From: JBBQXK01 sp038251625
Lineage (GTDB): Bacteria > Pseudomonadota > Alphaproteobacteria > Rhodobacterales > Rhodobacteraceae
Length of the DNA stretch: 22,786 nt
Assembly (NCBI GenBank): GCA_038251625.1
Contig: JBBSBE010000059.1
Location: 1-22,786, forward strand
Direction of reading: 5' to 3'
Under the pieces are notes generated by a model. That model was not told the origin of the DNA, searched no databases, and worked only from the letters and a program-made list of their open reading frames with translations. The stretch's first letter is position 1, and each line of letters opens with the position of its first letter. Made by a program: the position numbers and the translations under genes. Below are positions 6,481 through 14,360 of this stretch, in pieces.

Positions 6481-6500
6481 AAATTGCCGCTCCATATTCC
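6472..6500 (+). promoter_or_regulatory. Promoter of the DHA2 efflux gene
   Basis: TTGACA (6472-6477), a 17-nt spacer and TATTCC (6495-6500) make a near-consensus housekeeping promoter, about 33 nt before the ATG at 6533. An AGGAA ribosome binding site lies at 6522-6526. The -35 box lies within the candidate MarR operator. Confidence 0.6.
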
Positions 6501-6532
6501 CGCAGAGCCATTCCCGACGTCAGGAACTTCCC

Positions 6533-8056
6533 ATGTCCGCATCCACCGATCCCGCGCTTCAGAATCCGGCCCCTGCACAGGCTGCGAAAGGGTCGGTCAG
6601 GCTGGTGGTGGCTTCGATCGGGCTGCTCTTGCTGCTGGCGTCGCTTGATCAGACGATCGTATCGACGGCGCTGCCGACGATCGTAGCCGATCTTGGCGGG
6701 CTCGATCACCTGTCATGGGTGGTCACGGCCTATATCCTCGCCTCTACCGTCGCCGCACCGCTTTACGGCAAGCTGGGTGATTTGTACGGGCGGCGGGTGA
6801 TGGTGTTCGTGTCGGTGGGGCTGTTCCTGTTCGGCTCTACGCTTTGCGGGCTTTCGACCTCGATGACAGCCCTCATCGCGTCGCGCGCGGTGCAGGGGCT
6901 TGGGGGCGGGGGGCTTTTCGTACTGGCGCTGGCGGTTGTGGGCGATGTGATCGCGCCGCGCGACAGGGGCAAGGTGCAGGGGGTGTTTGCTGCCGCCTTT
7001 TCGGTTTCCAGCGTGATCGGGCCGTTGATCGGCGGCGGGTTCGTGGAGATTGCAAGCTGGCACTGGATCTTCTTCATCAACATACCGCTTGGGGCGCTGG
7101 CCGTTGCCGGGTTTGCGGCAAGTTTTGCCGCGCAGGGCGAGCGGGTGAAGCGGCGGATCGACTGGGCCGGGGCGGCGACGCTTTCGGTGGCGCTGGGGGC
7201 GCTGACGCTGGTGACAAGCCTTGGGGGGCATACGATCGCCTGGACGTCGGTTGAGGCGCTGGGGCTGATCGCAATCACGCTGGTCGCGGGGGCCGCGTTC
7301 ATCTGGATCGAGCGGCGGGCGGCAGAGCCGATCCTTCCGCCATCCCTCTTTGCATCGAACGTGTTCCGGGTGACAAGCGTGATCGGCTTTGTCTCGGGTG
7401 CGGGGCTTTTCGGCGCGATCACGTTCCTGCCGATCTATCTGCAGGTGGCCAAGGGCACATCGCCCACGATTTCGGGCCTGATGCTGGTGCCGATGACGCT
7501 GGGCATCCTGACGGCGGCGAATATTTCGGGCCGCTACATGGGCAAGACGGGGCGCTACCGCATTCTTCCGACCATCGGGACGGTACTGATGTGCGTCGGC
7601 GCGCTGATGCTGACGCAGATTGCGGTGGATACGGGAACGGTGGCGTTCGGTGCCTCGGTCGCCGTTCTTGGGTTGGGGATGGGCTGCATCTTCCCGGTTG
7701 TCACCACCGCCGTGCAGAACGCCGTCCCGCGTGAGATGCTGGGCACAGCCACGGCCGGCGGCGTGATGTTCCGCCAGATCGGCGGATCGCTGGGTGTGGC
7801 GGTCTTTGGCGCGCTTTTCGCGGGTCGGGTTGCCGATGCGATGGGGGGCGCGGGCATTCCGGGATCGGTCGAAATGGGGCCGGGGATGCTGGCCAAGCTC
7901 GCGCCCGGCATGCGCGAAGGCATGGCCGATATCATCGTGACGGCGATCCACCCGATCTACTGGATCGTGGCCGGGATGGCCGTGGTGGCGTTCCTTTTCG
8001 CCCTGCGGCTGGAAGAAGTGCCGCTGCGCAATCGGTTCGTGCCAAAGGGCGAGTAG
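6533..8056 (+). CDS. DHA2-family (EmrB/QacA-type) MFS multidrug efflux transporter
   Basis: This is a 507-residue inner-membrane drug:proton antiporter with the length expected of 14-helix DHA2 members. Motif D1 (LDQTIVSTALPTI) lies in the first helix and motif A (GKLGDLYGRR) follows helix 2. A motif B-like stretch is SRAVQGLGGGGLFVLALAVVGD. Motif C (SSVIGPLIGGGFVE) is followed by WHWIFFINIPLG, a classic DHA2 signature. AGGAA at 6522-6526 supports the ATG at 6533. The neighbour on the opposite strand is a MarR regulator, the usual pairing for an inducible efflux pump. No membrane-fusion (EmrA) partner or TolC gene is adjacent, so it probably works alone or with a distant partner. The exported compounds cannot be read from sequence. 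Confidence 0.92.
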   Translation: MSASTDPALQNPAPAQAAKGSVRLVVASIGLLLLLASLDQTIVSTALPTIVADLGGLDHLSWVVTAYILASTVAAPLYGKLGDLYGRRVMVFVSVGLFLFGSTLCGLSTSMTALIASRAVQGLGGGGLFVLALAVVGDVIAPRDRGKVQGVFAAAFSVSSVIGPLIGGGFVEIASWHWIFFINIPLGALAVAGFAASFAAQGERVKRRIDWAGAATLSVALGALTLVTSLGGHTIAWTSVEALGLIAITLVAGAAFIWIERRAAEPILPPSLFASNVFRVTSVIGFVSGAGLFGAITFLPIYLQVAKGTSPTISGLMLVPMTLGILTAANISGRYMGKTGRYRILPTIGTVLMCVGALMLTQIAVDTGTVAFGASVAVLGLGMGCIFPVVTTAVQNAVPREMLGTATAGGVMFRQIGGSLGVAVFGALFAGRVADAMGGAGIPGSVEMGPGMLAKLAPGMREGMADIIVTAIHPIYWIVAGMAVVAFLFALRLEEVPLRNRFVPKGE

Positions 8057-8153
8057 ACCCACCCTTCCCCAGCCGGGAAAGGAATCCCCTTGCGCCGCAC
8101 TGCGGCAAGGATAACGTGGAGGCAATGCGTGCCTGCGGCGAGGGAGCCCTGCG

Positions 8154-11100
8154 ATGCCCGAATTCAAGAAGATCCTGGTGGCCAACCGCGGCGAGATCGC
8201 GATCCGGGTGATGCGGGCAGCCAACGAGATGGGCAAGCGGACGGTTGCCGTGTTCGCCGAGGAAGACAAGCTGAGCCTGCACCGCTTCAAGGCGGATGAG
8301 GCCTACCGGATCGGCGAGGGGTTGAGCCCGGTGGGTGCCTATCTTTCGATCCCCGAAATCATCCGGGTCGCGCGCGAAAGCGGGGCGGATGCGATCCATC
8401 CCGGGTATGGGCTGCTGTCGGAGAATCCCGATTTCGTGGATGCCTGCGATGCCGCAGGGATCGCATTCATCGGGCCGCAGGCCGACACGATGCGCGCCCT
8501 TGGCGACAAGGCCAGCGCACGGCGCGTGGCGATGGAGGCGGGGGTGCCTGTGATCCCGGCAACAGAGGTGCTGGGCGAGGATTTCGACCTGATCCGCAAG
8601 CAGGCGGCCGAGGTTGGCTATCCCTTGATGCTGAAGGCCAGTTGGGGCGGTGGCGGCCGCGGGATGCGGCCGATCAACGGGCCTGAGGAGCTGGCCGACA
8701 AGGTGCGCGAAGGGCGGCGCGAGGCGGAGGCTGCCTTTGGCAACGGCGAGGGATTTCTGGAAAAGATGATCCTGCGCGCACGGCACGTGGAGGTGCAGAT
8801 CCTCGGCGATGGCAAGGGCGGCATCTACCATCTGTGGGAGCGTGACTGCACCGTGCAGCGCCGCAACCAGAAAGTGGTGGAGCGCGCCCCTGCCCCATAC
8901 CTGACGCCCGAACAGCGTGCCGAGATTTGCGAGTTGGGCGTGCGCATCTGCAAACACGTCAATTACGAATGCGCGGGCACGGTCGAATTCCTGATGGATA
9001 TGGACACCGAGCAATTCTATTTCATCGAGGTCAATCCGCGCATTCAGGTGGAGCATACCGTCACCGAAGAAGTGACCGGGATCGACATCGTGCAGGCGCA
9101 GATCCTGATCGAGGAGGGCAAGAGCCTCGCCGAGGCGACGGGTGTGGCGCGGCAGGAGGATATCCCGCTTAACGGCCATGCGCTGCAGTGCCGGGTGACG
9201 ACGGAAGACCCGCAGAACAACTTCATCCCCGACTACGGGCGGCTGACCGCCTATCGCAGCGCCACGGGCAACGGCATCCGTCTGGATGGCGGCACGGCCT
9301 ATGCGGGGGGCGTGATCACCCGGTACTACGACAGTCTGCTGGTGAAGGTGACGGCCCATGCCCAGACCCCTGAAAAGGCCATCGCGCGAATGGACCGGGC
9401 CTTGCGCGAGTTCCGCATCCGGGGGGTTTCGACCAACATCGCCTTTGTCGAGAACCTGCTGAAGCACCCCACGTTTCTGAATGATACCTATACCACCAAG
9501 TTCATCGACACGACGCCCGAGCTTTTCACCTTCAAGCGGCGGCGCGACCGGGCGACACGGATCCTGACCTATATCGCCGACATCACCGTGAACGGGCACC
9601 CCGAGACGGTGGGGCGTGCAAAGCCGCCTGCCGAGGCGCGGATGCCAAAGCCCCCCGCCGCAAAGGCGGCGCCCGCGATGGGCACGCGGAACCTGCTGGA
9701 GCAGAAGGGCCCGCAGGCGGTGGCCGACTGGATGCGCGCGCAGACCCGCGTGCTGATCACCGACACCACGATGCGCGACGGGCACCAGAGCCTGCTTGCC
9801 ACCCGGATGCGGTCGATCGACATGATCCGTGTGGCCCCGGCCTATGCCGCGAACCTGCCCGAGCTTTTCAGCGTGGAATGCTGGGGGGGCGCCACGTTCG
9901 ACGTGGCCTACCGCTTCTTGCAGGAATGTCCGTGGCAGCGGTTGCGCGACCTGCGCGCCGCGATGCCTAACCTGATGACCCAGATGCTGCTGCGGGGATC
10001 GAACGGTGTGGGCTACACCAACTATCCCGACAATGTGGTGCAGGAATTCGTGCGCCAGGCCGCGCTGACGGGGGTGGATGTGTTCCGCGTGTTCGACAGC
10101 CTGAACTGGGTGGAAAACATGCGCGTCGCCATGGATGCGGTGGTGGAAGCGGGGAAGGTCTGCGAGGGGGCGATCTGCTATACCGGCGACATCCTGAACC
10201 CCGACCGTGCGAAGTACGACCTGAAATACTATGTGGCGCTGGGGAAGGACCTGAAAGGTGCGGGCGCGCATGTGCTGGGGCTGAAGGATATGGCGGGGCT
10301 TCTGAAGCCCGCCGCCGCCCGTATCCTGGTGAAGGCACTGCGGCAGGAGGTGGGCCTGCCCATCCATTTCCACACCCATGACACCAGCGGCATTGCGGGG
10401 GCCACTGTGCTGGCCGCCTGCGAGGCGGGCGTCGATGCGGTGGATGCGGCAATGGATGCCTTCTCTGGCGGTACATCGCAGCCTTGCCTCGGCAGCCTTG
10501 TCGAGGCGCTGCACCACACCGACCGCGATACGGGCCTTGATATCGCGGCGATCCGGCAAATCTCGAACTACTGGGAAGGGGTGCGCGGGCAATATGCGGC
10601 GTTCGAAAGCGGCCTTCCCGCGCCCGCGTCCGAGGTTTATCTGCACGAAATGCCGGGGGGACAGTTCACCAACCTCAAGGCGCAGGCGCGCAGTCTGGGG
10701 CTGGAAGAGCGCTGGCATGAGGTGGCGCAGACCTATGCCGATGTGAACCAGATGTTTGGCGATATCGTGAAGGTCACGCCGTCTTCCAAGGTGGTTGGCG
10801 ACATGGCGCTGATGATGGTGGCGCAAGGCCTGAGCCGCGCGCAGGTGGAGGATCCGGCGGTCGACGTGGCCTTTCCGGATTCGGTGGTGGACATGCTGAA
10901 GGGCAACCTTGGACAGCCGCACGGGGGCTGGCCCGAAGGTATCCTGAAGAAGGTGCTGAAGGGCGAAGAGCCGCTGAAAAAGCGCGCGGGCGAGACTTTG
11001 CCGCCCGTCGATCTGGATGCCGTGCGTGCCACGCTTGCCGCCGAGATGGGCGAAAGCGAAGAGGCCGAGGATACGGTCGTCGATGACGAGGATCTGAGCG

Positions 11101-11615
11101 GGTATCTGATGTATCCCAAGGTGTTCCTTGATTACCGCGCGCGGCATCGCACGTACGGGCCGGTGCGGGCGCTGCCCACGCGCACCTTCTTTTACGGCAT
11201 GGAACCCGGCGAAGAGATCGCCGCCGAGATCGACCCCGGCAAGACGCTGGAGGTCCGGCTGCAGGCCGTGGGCGAAACCACGGATGACGGTGAGGTGCGG
11301 GTTTTCTTTGAACTGAACGGCCAGCCCCGGGTGATCCGTGTGCCAAACCGCGCAATCAAGGCAAAGACGGCGGCGCGCCCGAAGGCCGCCGAAGGCAACC
11401 CCGCCCATGTGGGCGCGCCAATGCCGGGATCGGTGGCTTCGGTCGGGGTGAAGGTGGGGCAGAAGGTGAATGCGGGGGATCTGCTGTTGACCATCGAGGC
11501 GATGAAGATGGAAACGGGCCTGCACGCCGACCGCGCGGCGACGGTGAAGGCCGTGAACGTGCAGCCCGGCAGCCAGATCGAGGCGAAGGATCTGCTGGTC
11601 GAGTTCGAGGTGTGA
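8154..11615 (+). CDS. pyc: Pyruvate carboxylase (single-chain, biotin-dependent)
   Basis: The protein has 1153 residues, the full length of the one-chain enzyme that makes oxaloacetate from pyruvate, bicarbonate and ATP to refill the TCA cycle. The N-terminal biotin carboxylase begins FKKILVANRGEIAIRV, with the ATP-grasp loop GGGGRGM at 165-171 and FIEVNPRIQVEHTVTEEVTGID near 290-312. The carboxyltransferase domain starts with DTTMRDGHQS at 537-546. It has the K of GLKDMAGLL at about 711, the expected carboxylated metal ligand, and the HFHTHDTSG metal motif just after 730. The C-terminal biotinyl domain has EAMKMET, with Lys 1118 as the attachment site, 35 residues from the end. An AGGGAG ribosome binding site lies at 8141-8146. 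The upstream 97 nt hold a bulged hairpin (about 8089-8112). The gene stands alone, with no operon partner. Confidence 0.98.
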   Translation: MPEFKKILVANRGEIAIRVMRAANEMGKRTVAVFAEEDKLSLHRFKADEAYRIGEGLSPVGAYLSIPEIIRVARESGADAIHPGYGLLSENPDFVDACDAAGIAFIGPQADTMRALGDKASARRVAMEAGVPVIPATEVLGEDFDLIRKQAAEVGYPLMLKASWGGGGRGMRPINGPEELADKVREGRREAEAAFGNGEGFLEKMILRARHVEVQILGDGKGGIYHLWERDCTVQRRNQKVVERAPAPYLTPEQRAEICELGVRICKHVNYECAGTVEFLMDMDTEQFYFIEVNPRIQVEHTVTEEVTGIDIVQAQILIEEGKSLAEATGVARQEDIPLNGHALQCRVTTEDPQNNFIPDYGRLTAYRSATGNGIRLDGGTAYAGGVITRYYDSLLVKVTAHAQTPEKAIARMDRALREFRIRGVSTNIAFVENLLKHPTFLNDTYTTKFIDTTPELFTFKRRRDRATRILTYIADITVNGHPETVGRAKPPAEARMPKPPAAKAAPAMGTRNLLEQKGPQAVADWMRAQTRVLITDTTMRDGHQSLLATRMRSIDMIRVAPAYAANLPELFSVECWGGATFDVAYRFLQECPWQRLRDLRAAMPNLMTQMLLRGSNGVGYTNYPDNVVQEFVRQAALTGVDVFRVFDSLNWVENMRVAMDAVVEAGKVCEGAICYTGDILNPDRAKYDLKYYVALGKDLKGAGAHVLGLKDMAGLLKPAAARILVKALRQEVGLPIHFHTHDTSGIAGATVLAACEAGVDAVDAAMDAFSGGTSQPCLGSLVEALHHTDRDTGLDIAAIRQISNYWEGVRGQYAAFESGLPAPASEVYLHEMPGGQFTNLKAQARSLGLEERWHEVAQTYADVNQMFGDIVKVTPSSKVVGDMALMMVAQGLSRAQVEDPAVDVAFPDSVVDMLKGNLGQPHGGWPEGILKKVLKGEEPLKKRAGETLPPVDLDAVRATLAAEMGESEEAEDTVVDDEDLSGYLMYPKVFLDYRARHRTYGPVRALPTRTFFYGMEPGEEIAAEIDPGKTLEVRLQAVGETTDDGEVRVFFELNGQPRVIRVPNRAIKAKTAARPKAAEGNPAHVGAPMPGSVASVGVKVGQKVNAGDLLLTIEAMKMETGLHADRAATVKAVNVQPGSQIEAKDLLVEFEV

Positions 11616-11634
11616 GATTTCCGCGATTTTCCCC

Positions 11635-11661
11635 TTGCGGGCGGGCGCGGGCTTTTATAGA
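11635..11661 (+). promoter_or_regulatory. Candidate tRNA-Gly promoter
   Basis: TTGCGG (11635-11640) and TATAGA (11656-11661) are separated by 15 nt and would start transcription about 15 nt before the tRNA. The spacer is shorter than usual. Confidence 0.4.
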
Positions 11662-11683
11662 TCACCCTTCACCAAAACGGAGT

Positions 11684-11758
11684 GCGGGCGTAGCTCAGGG
11701 GTAGAGCATAACCTTGCCAAGGTTAGGGTCGTGAGTTCGAATCTCATCGCCCGCTCCA
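11684..11758 (+). tRNA. tRNA-Gly, anticodon GCC
   Basis: This is a complete 75-nt cloverleaf. Acceptor arms GCGGGCG (11684-11690) and CGCCCGC (11748-11754) pair over 7 bp. The D arm is GCTCAGGGGTAGAGC. The anticodon stem TAACC/GGTTA flanks TTGCCAA, with anticodon GCC at 11716-11718, which reads GGC and GGT glycine codons. The T arm has GTGAG-TTCGAAT-CTCAT. The discriminator is T11755 and CCA is encoded at 11756-11758. GGC is a frequent codon in the neighbouring genes. Confidence 0.97.
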
Positions 11759-11790
11759 GTTTGGTCGAGCCTGATCGACACGCATGCAAT

Positions 11791-11818
11791 GGCCGCCTTC
11801 GGGCGGCCTTTTGCTTTT
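11791..11818 (+). terminator. Intrinsic terminator of tRNA-Gly
   Basis: A perfect 7-bp stem, GGCCGCC/GGCGGCC, with a TTCG loop (11798-11801) is followed by TTTTGCTTTT. It ends the tRNA transcript about 35 nt after CCA. The remaining bases up to 11926 hold no feature I can name. Confidence 0.85.
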
Positions 11819-11926
11819 GTGGTCACGGGCGCCGTGCGGTCGGCCATTCACGCATCGGCAGCTTGGGACAGGCAGGGCGATCGGGGCCGGTGCAGGCTGC
11901 CACGGGCTGCGGCCCCGATCACGCCG

Positions 11927-12547
11927 TCATTCATTCAGTCCGGCGGCAAGGCGCGTTCGGGCTTCGTCTGCCGTCAGCGACTTTGCGTAAAGCGGCCCGT
12001 CCGTCTGGAAAAGCCTGCCGTTGCGCAGGAGGCCTGCATCGACCGGATCGAACCCGCTGTCGGCGATCAGCCCGGCGACCAGCGCGCGCGCTGCGGGATC
12101 ATCCCCGGCCAGAAGCATAGCCGTATCGGCCGAACCGCCGCCCGTCAACCGCGCCTCAAGCTCTTTGAAATAGAGCATGTTGAACGCCTTCACGACCCGC
12201 GTCTGTGGCAGGCGCGCGGCCAGCGCCTGCGATTGGCTGAGGCCGCCAAGATCGATCATTCCATCGCGATCGGGATAGTAATTCGATGCAGTAACAAGGA
12301 TCTTGCCCGCCAACCGGTCAGCGGGAAGGCCCAGCGACACGCCAAAAGGCAGGGCGTCGATCACCACATCGGCAAAGCCGATCGCCTGATCCACGGTCCC
12401 GCCTGCGGCGGACCCTGCCGCGTCGGCAACAACAGCCGCCACAGCCCCGGCATTGCGCGACCCGAAGAACACGTCATGCCCCGCAAGCGCGAGAAGCCTG
12501 CCAAGATTTGCACCGATCATGCCGGTGCCAAGAATGGATATCTGCAT
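11927..12547 (-). CDS. F420-dependent-NADP-oxidoreductase-like NAD(P)-binding protein
   Basis: The protein has 206 residues and resembles the NADPH:F420 oxidoreductase/PF03807 family. It begins with a Rossmann fold, ISILGTGMIGANLGRLLALAGHDV, with GxGxxG at about 7-12, followed by FFGSRN, whose Arg is typical of NADP(H) binding. The middle has ADVVIDALPFG, then LVTASNYYPDRDG and VVKAFNML, all usual for this family. Rhodobacterales are not known to make F420, so the true electron partner is probably another compound. The ATG at 12547 has a GGGGAG ribosome binding site. It lies 16 nt downstream of the SDR gene on the same strand, so the two very likely share a transcript controlled by the divergent LysR regulator. 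Confidence 0.85.
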   Translation of the reverse strand: MQISILGTGMIGANLGRLLALAGHDVFFGSRNAGAVAAVVADAAGSAAGGTVDQAIGFADVVIDALPFGVSLGLPADRLAGKILVTASNYYPDRDGMIDLGGLSQSQALAARLPQTRVVKAFNMLYFKELEARLTGGGSADTAMLLAGDDPAARALVAGLIADSGFDPVDAGLLRNGRLFQTDGPLYAKSLTADEARTRLAAGLNE

Positions 12548-12563
12548 TGTGCGTCTCCCCTGC

Positions 12564-13274
12564 TTACAGATGCCCGCCGCCACCGATCACGACGGTCGCG
12601 CCGGTCATGAAGCCGTTCGTCGCGACAGACAGGATCGCCCCACCGATATCGGCTGGCTGGCCCACACGCCCTGCGGGCAGCGATTTGGACGCGCCTGCGA
12701 AGAACGCCGCGCGGTGCGCTTCGGGCATGCCCGCGTAAGCGGGTGTATCGATCAGGCCCGGTACGACGATGTTGACGCGACGCGGCGCGATTTCTATCGC
12801 CAGAAGGCGCGTCAGAGCCTCAAGCCCCATGTTGGCCACCCCAGCGGCCACCATCCCCGGCATCGGCTTTTGCCCCACGACGCCGCCGGTAAAGGTGATG
12901 CTTCCACCTTCCGCAAGGTACGGGATGGCCGCTGCCGCCACCCGGGCCTGTGCCAGCAATTTGGCGGCAAATGCGGTGGCAAGCGCCTTCGGCCCGATCT
13001 CGGCGAACGGGCCCATCGGAATGCCGCTGCCCGGTGTGAGCACCAGATGATCCAGCGCGCCCACACTTTTCATCATGTCGGCGACCGAAGCATCGTCGGC
13101 TGCATCGACCTGCAGGGTGGTCACGTCGCCAAGCCGCGACTGCGCTGCTGCCAGTTTGTCGCCTGCACGGCTGGCGATCACCACCGCGTGCCCTGCTGCC
13201 ACGAACGCCGCTGCGGCGGCCTCTCCGATGCCGGAGCTTCCGCCGACGATCAGTGTTTTCTGGTGTCCTGCCAT
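12564..13274 (-). CDS. SDR-family protein lacking the usual catalytic Ser-Tyr-Lys
   Basis: This is a 236-residue short-chain dehydrogenase/reductase fold. The cofactor motif is GGSSGIG at 11-17, ASR at 34-36 suggests NADP(H), and NIVVPGLIDTP at about 168-178 is the usual post-catalytic segment. The active-site positions differ. Where the family has Ser (NISS) this protein has Gly at about 131. Where it has YxxxK, the aligned residues are Ala 144 and Asn 148, in a GMVAAGVANMGLEAL stretch. The protein should bind a nucleotide but is unlikely to use standard SDR chemistry. Such divergent SDRs exist but are poorly characterised. The ATG at 13274 follows a GGGAG ribosome binding site. It is first in a two-gene operon with the F420-reductase-like gene and divergent from a LysR gene 92 nt away. 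Confidence 0.85.
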   Translation of the reverse strand: MAGHQKTLIVGGSSGIGEAAAAAFVAAGHAVVIASRAGDKLAAAQSRLGDVTTLQVDAADDASVADMMKSVGALDHLVLTPGSGIPMGPFAEIGPKALATAFAAKLLAQARVAAAAIPYLAEGGSITFTGGVVGQKPMPGMVAAGVANMGLEALTRLLAIEIAPRRVNIVVPGLIDTPAYAGMPEAHRAAFFAGASKSLPAGRVGQPADIGGAILSVATNGFMTGATVVIGGGGHL

Positions 13275-13330
13275 CTTGCCAACTCCCGGGCTGATTTCCG
13301 GGGCGTGTTGTGGCAGGCATTTTATCATCA

Positions 13331-13360
13331 TTGAAATGGATTGTTTTTATGCAATACATT
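13331..13360 (+). promoter_or_regulatory. LysR gene promoter with overlapping dyad operator
   Basis: TTGAAA (13331-13336) and TACATT (13355-13360) are 18 nt apart, and the -10 ends 6 nt before the ATG at 13367. A near-perfect inverted repeat, AATGGATTG (13335-13343) with CAATACATT (13352-13360), covers the spacer and the -10, with 8 of 9 positions complementary. This suits a LysR regulator that represses itself and controls the divergent SDR operon from one site. Confidence 0.5.
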
Positions 13361-13366
13361 CTTTCC

Positions 13367-14263
13367 ATGAATATTGCATCGACCGATCTGAACCTGCTGA
13401 AGGCCTTTGCGGCCCTTTACGCCGAACGGCATGTCACGCGGGCGGGCGCCCGGATCGGGCTGGCACAGCCTTCCATGAGCAACGCGTTGTCGCGGCTGCG
13501 GGCGCTGTTTGGCGATGCGCTTTTCGTGCGCACGCCGGGCGGCATGGTGCCGACCGCCCGCGCCGATGCGCTGGCGCCGCAGATCCACGCCGCCCTTCAG
13601 CTTTTGGCCCGCGCGTTGGTGCCGGCGGCGCCCTTTGACCCCGCTGAAGCCCGGGCAGAGATCGCCATTGCCACCAGCGACAATCTGATCCTGTCGCATG
13701 GGTCGGCGATCCTTGGGCGGTTTCGGAGCCATGCCCCGGGGTTCGATCTGCGCCTGCAGAGCATGAACAAGGACACGATCTGGGCAGAGCTGGACCAGGG
13801 GCAGGTGCATATCGCCATCGGCACGTTCAGGGATGTGCCGGTCCGGTTTCACAGCAGCATCTTTGCGGCGGACAGCTTTGTCTGCATCGCCCGCGCGAAC
13901 CACCCGGAGCTGACCGATGGCCTGACACTCGCGGCGTTCGCGCGCCTTCCACATATCCTGACCACACTGCGGGGCGATGCGAACGGGGCCGTGGACACGG
14001 CGCTCGACGAACTCGGGGTGGAGCGGCGGATCGTCATGACGGTCACCCAGTTCGGGGCACTGCCCGATCTTGTGGCCAAAACCGATTGTATTGCGACGAT
14101 GCCGCGGTCTGCCGCGATGCGTCTTGCAGCGCGCAGCGGGTGCGCGATCCACGAGCCGCCGCTGGCCCTGCCGACCTGGAAGACCCGGATGATCTGGTCC
14201 GCCACAACCGACGCCGAACCCGCGCGGCGCTATGCCGTCACCCAGCTTGCTGCCGTGGCCTGA
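13367..14263 (+). CDS. LysR-family transcriptional regulator, divergent from the SDR operon
   Basis: The protein has 298 residues, a normal length for the family. The N-terminal winged helix-turn-helix is clear at about residues 5-62: DLNLLKAFAALYAERHVTRAGARIGLAQPSMSNALSRLRALFGDALFVRT. The effector domain follows, with ATSDNLILSHGSAILGRF at its start and a NodD-like GTFRDVPVRFHSSIF region. The start chosen is the ATG at 13367, matching the usual distance to DLNLL. No ribosome binding site precedes it, and the promoter -10 ends 6 nt upstream, so a leaderless mRNA is likely. An ATG at 13349 lies within the promoter. The effector is unknown, and the obvious target is the SDR/F420-like operon next door. 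Its 3' end faces that of the second LysR gene across 97 nt with no clear terminator. Confidence 0.9.
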   Translation: MNIASTDLNLLKAFAALYAERHVTRAGARIGLAQPSMSNALSRLRALFGDALFVRTPGGMVPTARADALAPQIHAALQLLARALVPAAPFDPAEARAEIAIATSDNLILSHGSAILGRFRSHAPGFDLRLQSMNKDTIWAELDQGQVHIAIGTFRDVPVRFHSSIFAADSFVCIARANHPELTDGLTLAAFARLPHILTTLRGDANGAVDTALDELGVERRIVMTVTQFGALPDLVAKTDCIATMPRSAAMRLAARSGCAIHEPPLALPTWKTRMIWSATTDAEPARRYAVTQLAAVA

Positions 14264-14360
14264 GGCGTTGCGCGCTCTGCCTTGCGTAACGGCGGGTGTC
14301 TTGAAGAGACGATGGCGGGCGGTGCGGACGTGCCGGGGCAAGCACGCGGGACAATGAGGT

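Noticed and set aside
8089..8112. Bulged hairpin (CCTTG/CAAGG, CCGC/GCGG) as terminator of the efflux gene or riboswitch of pyc
   Set aside because: No T-run follows and it matches no riboswitch I can recognise, so it is mentioned only under pyc.
7932..11525. 1197-codon open frame antisense to pyruvate carboxylase
   Set aside because: It lies wholly opposite a clear, complete pyc gene. The product is rich in His, Arg and Gln with no family motifs, as expected of a reverse-frame shadow in GC-rich DNA.
11684..13280. tRNA-Gly as an integration site of a genomic island
   Set aside because: No integrase gene or direct repeat of the tRNA 3' end was seen downstream, and base composition does not change noticeably.
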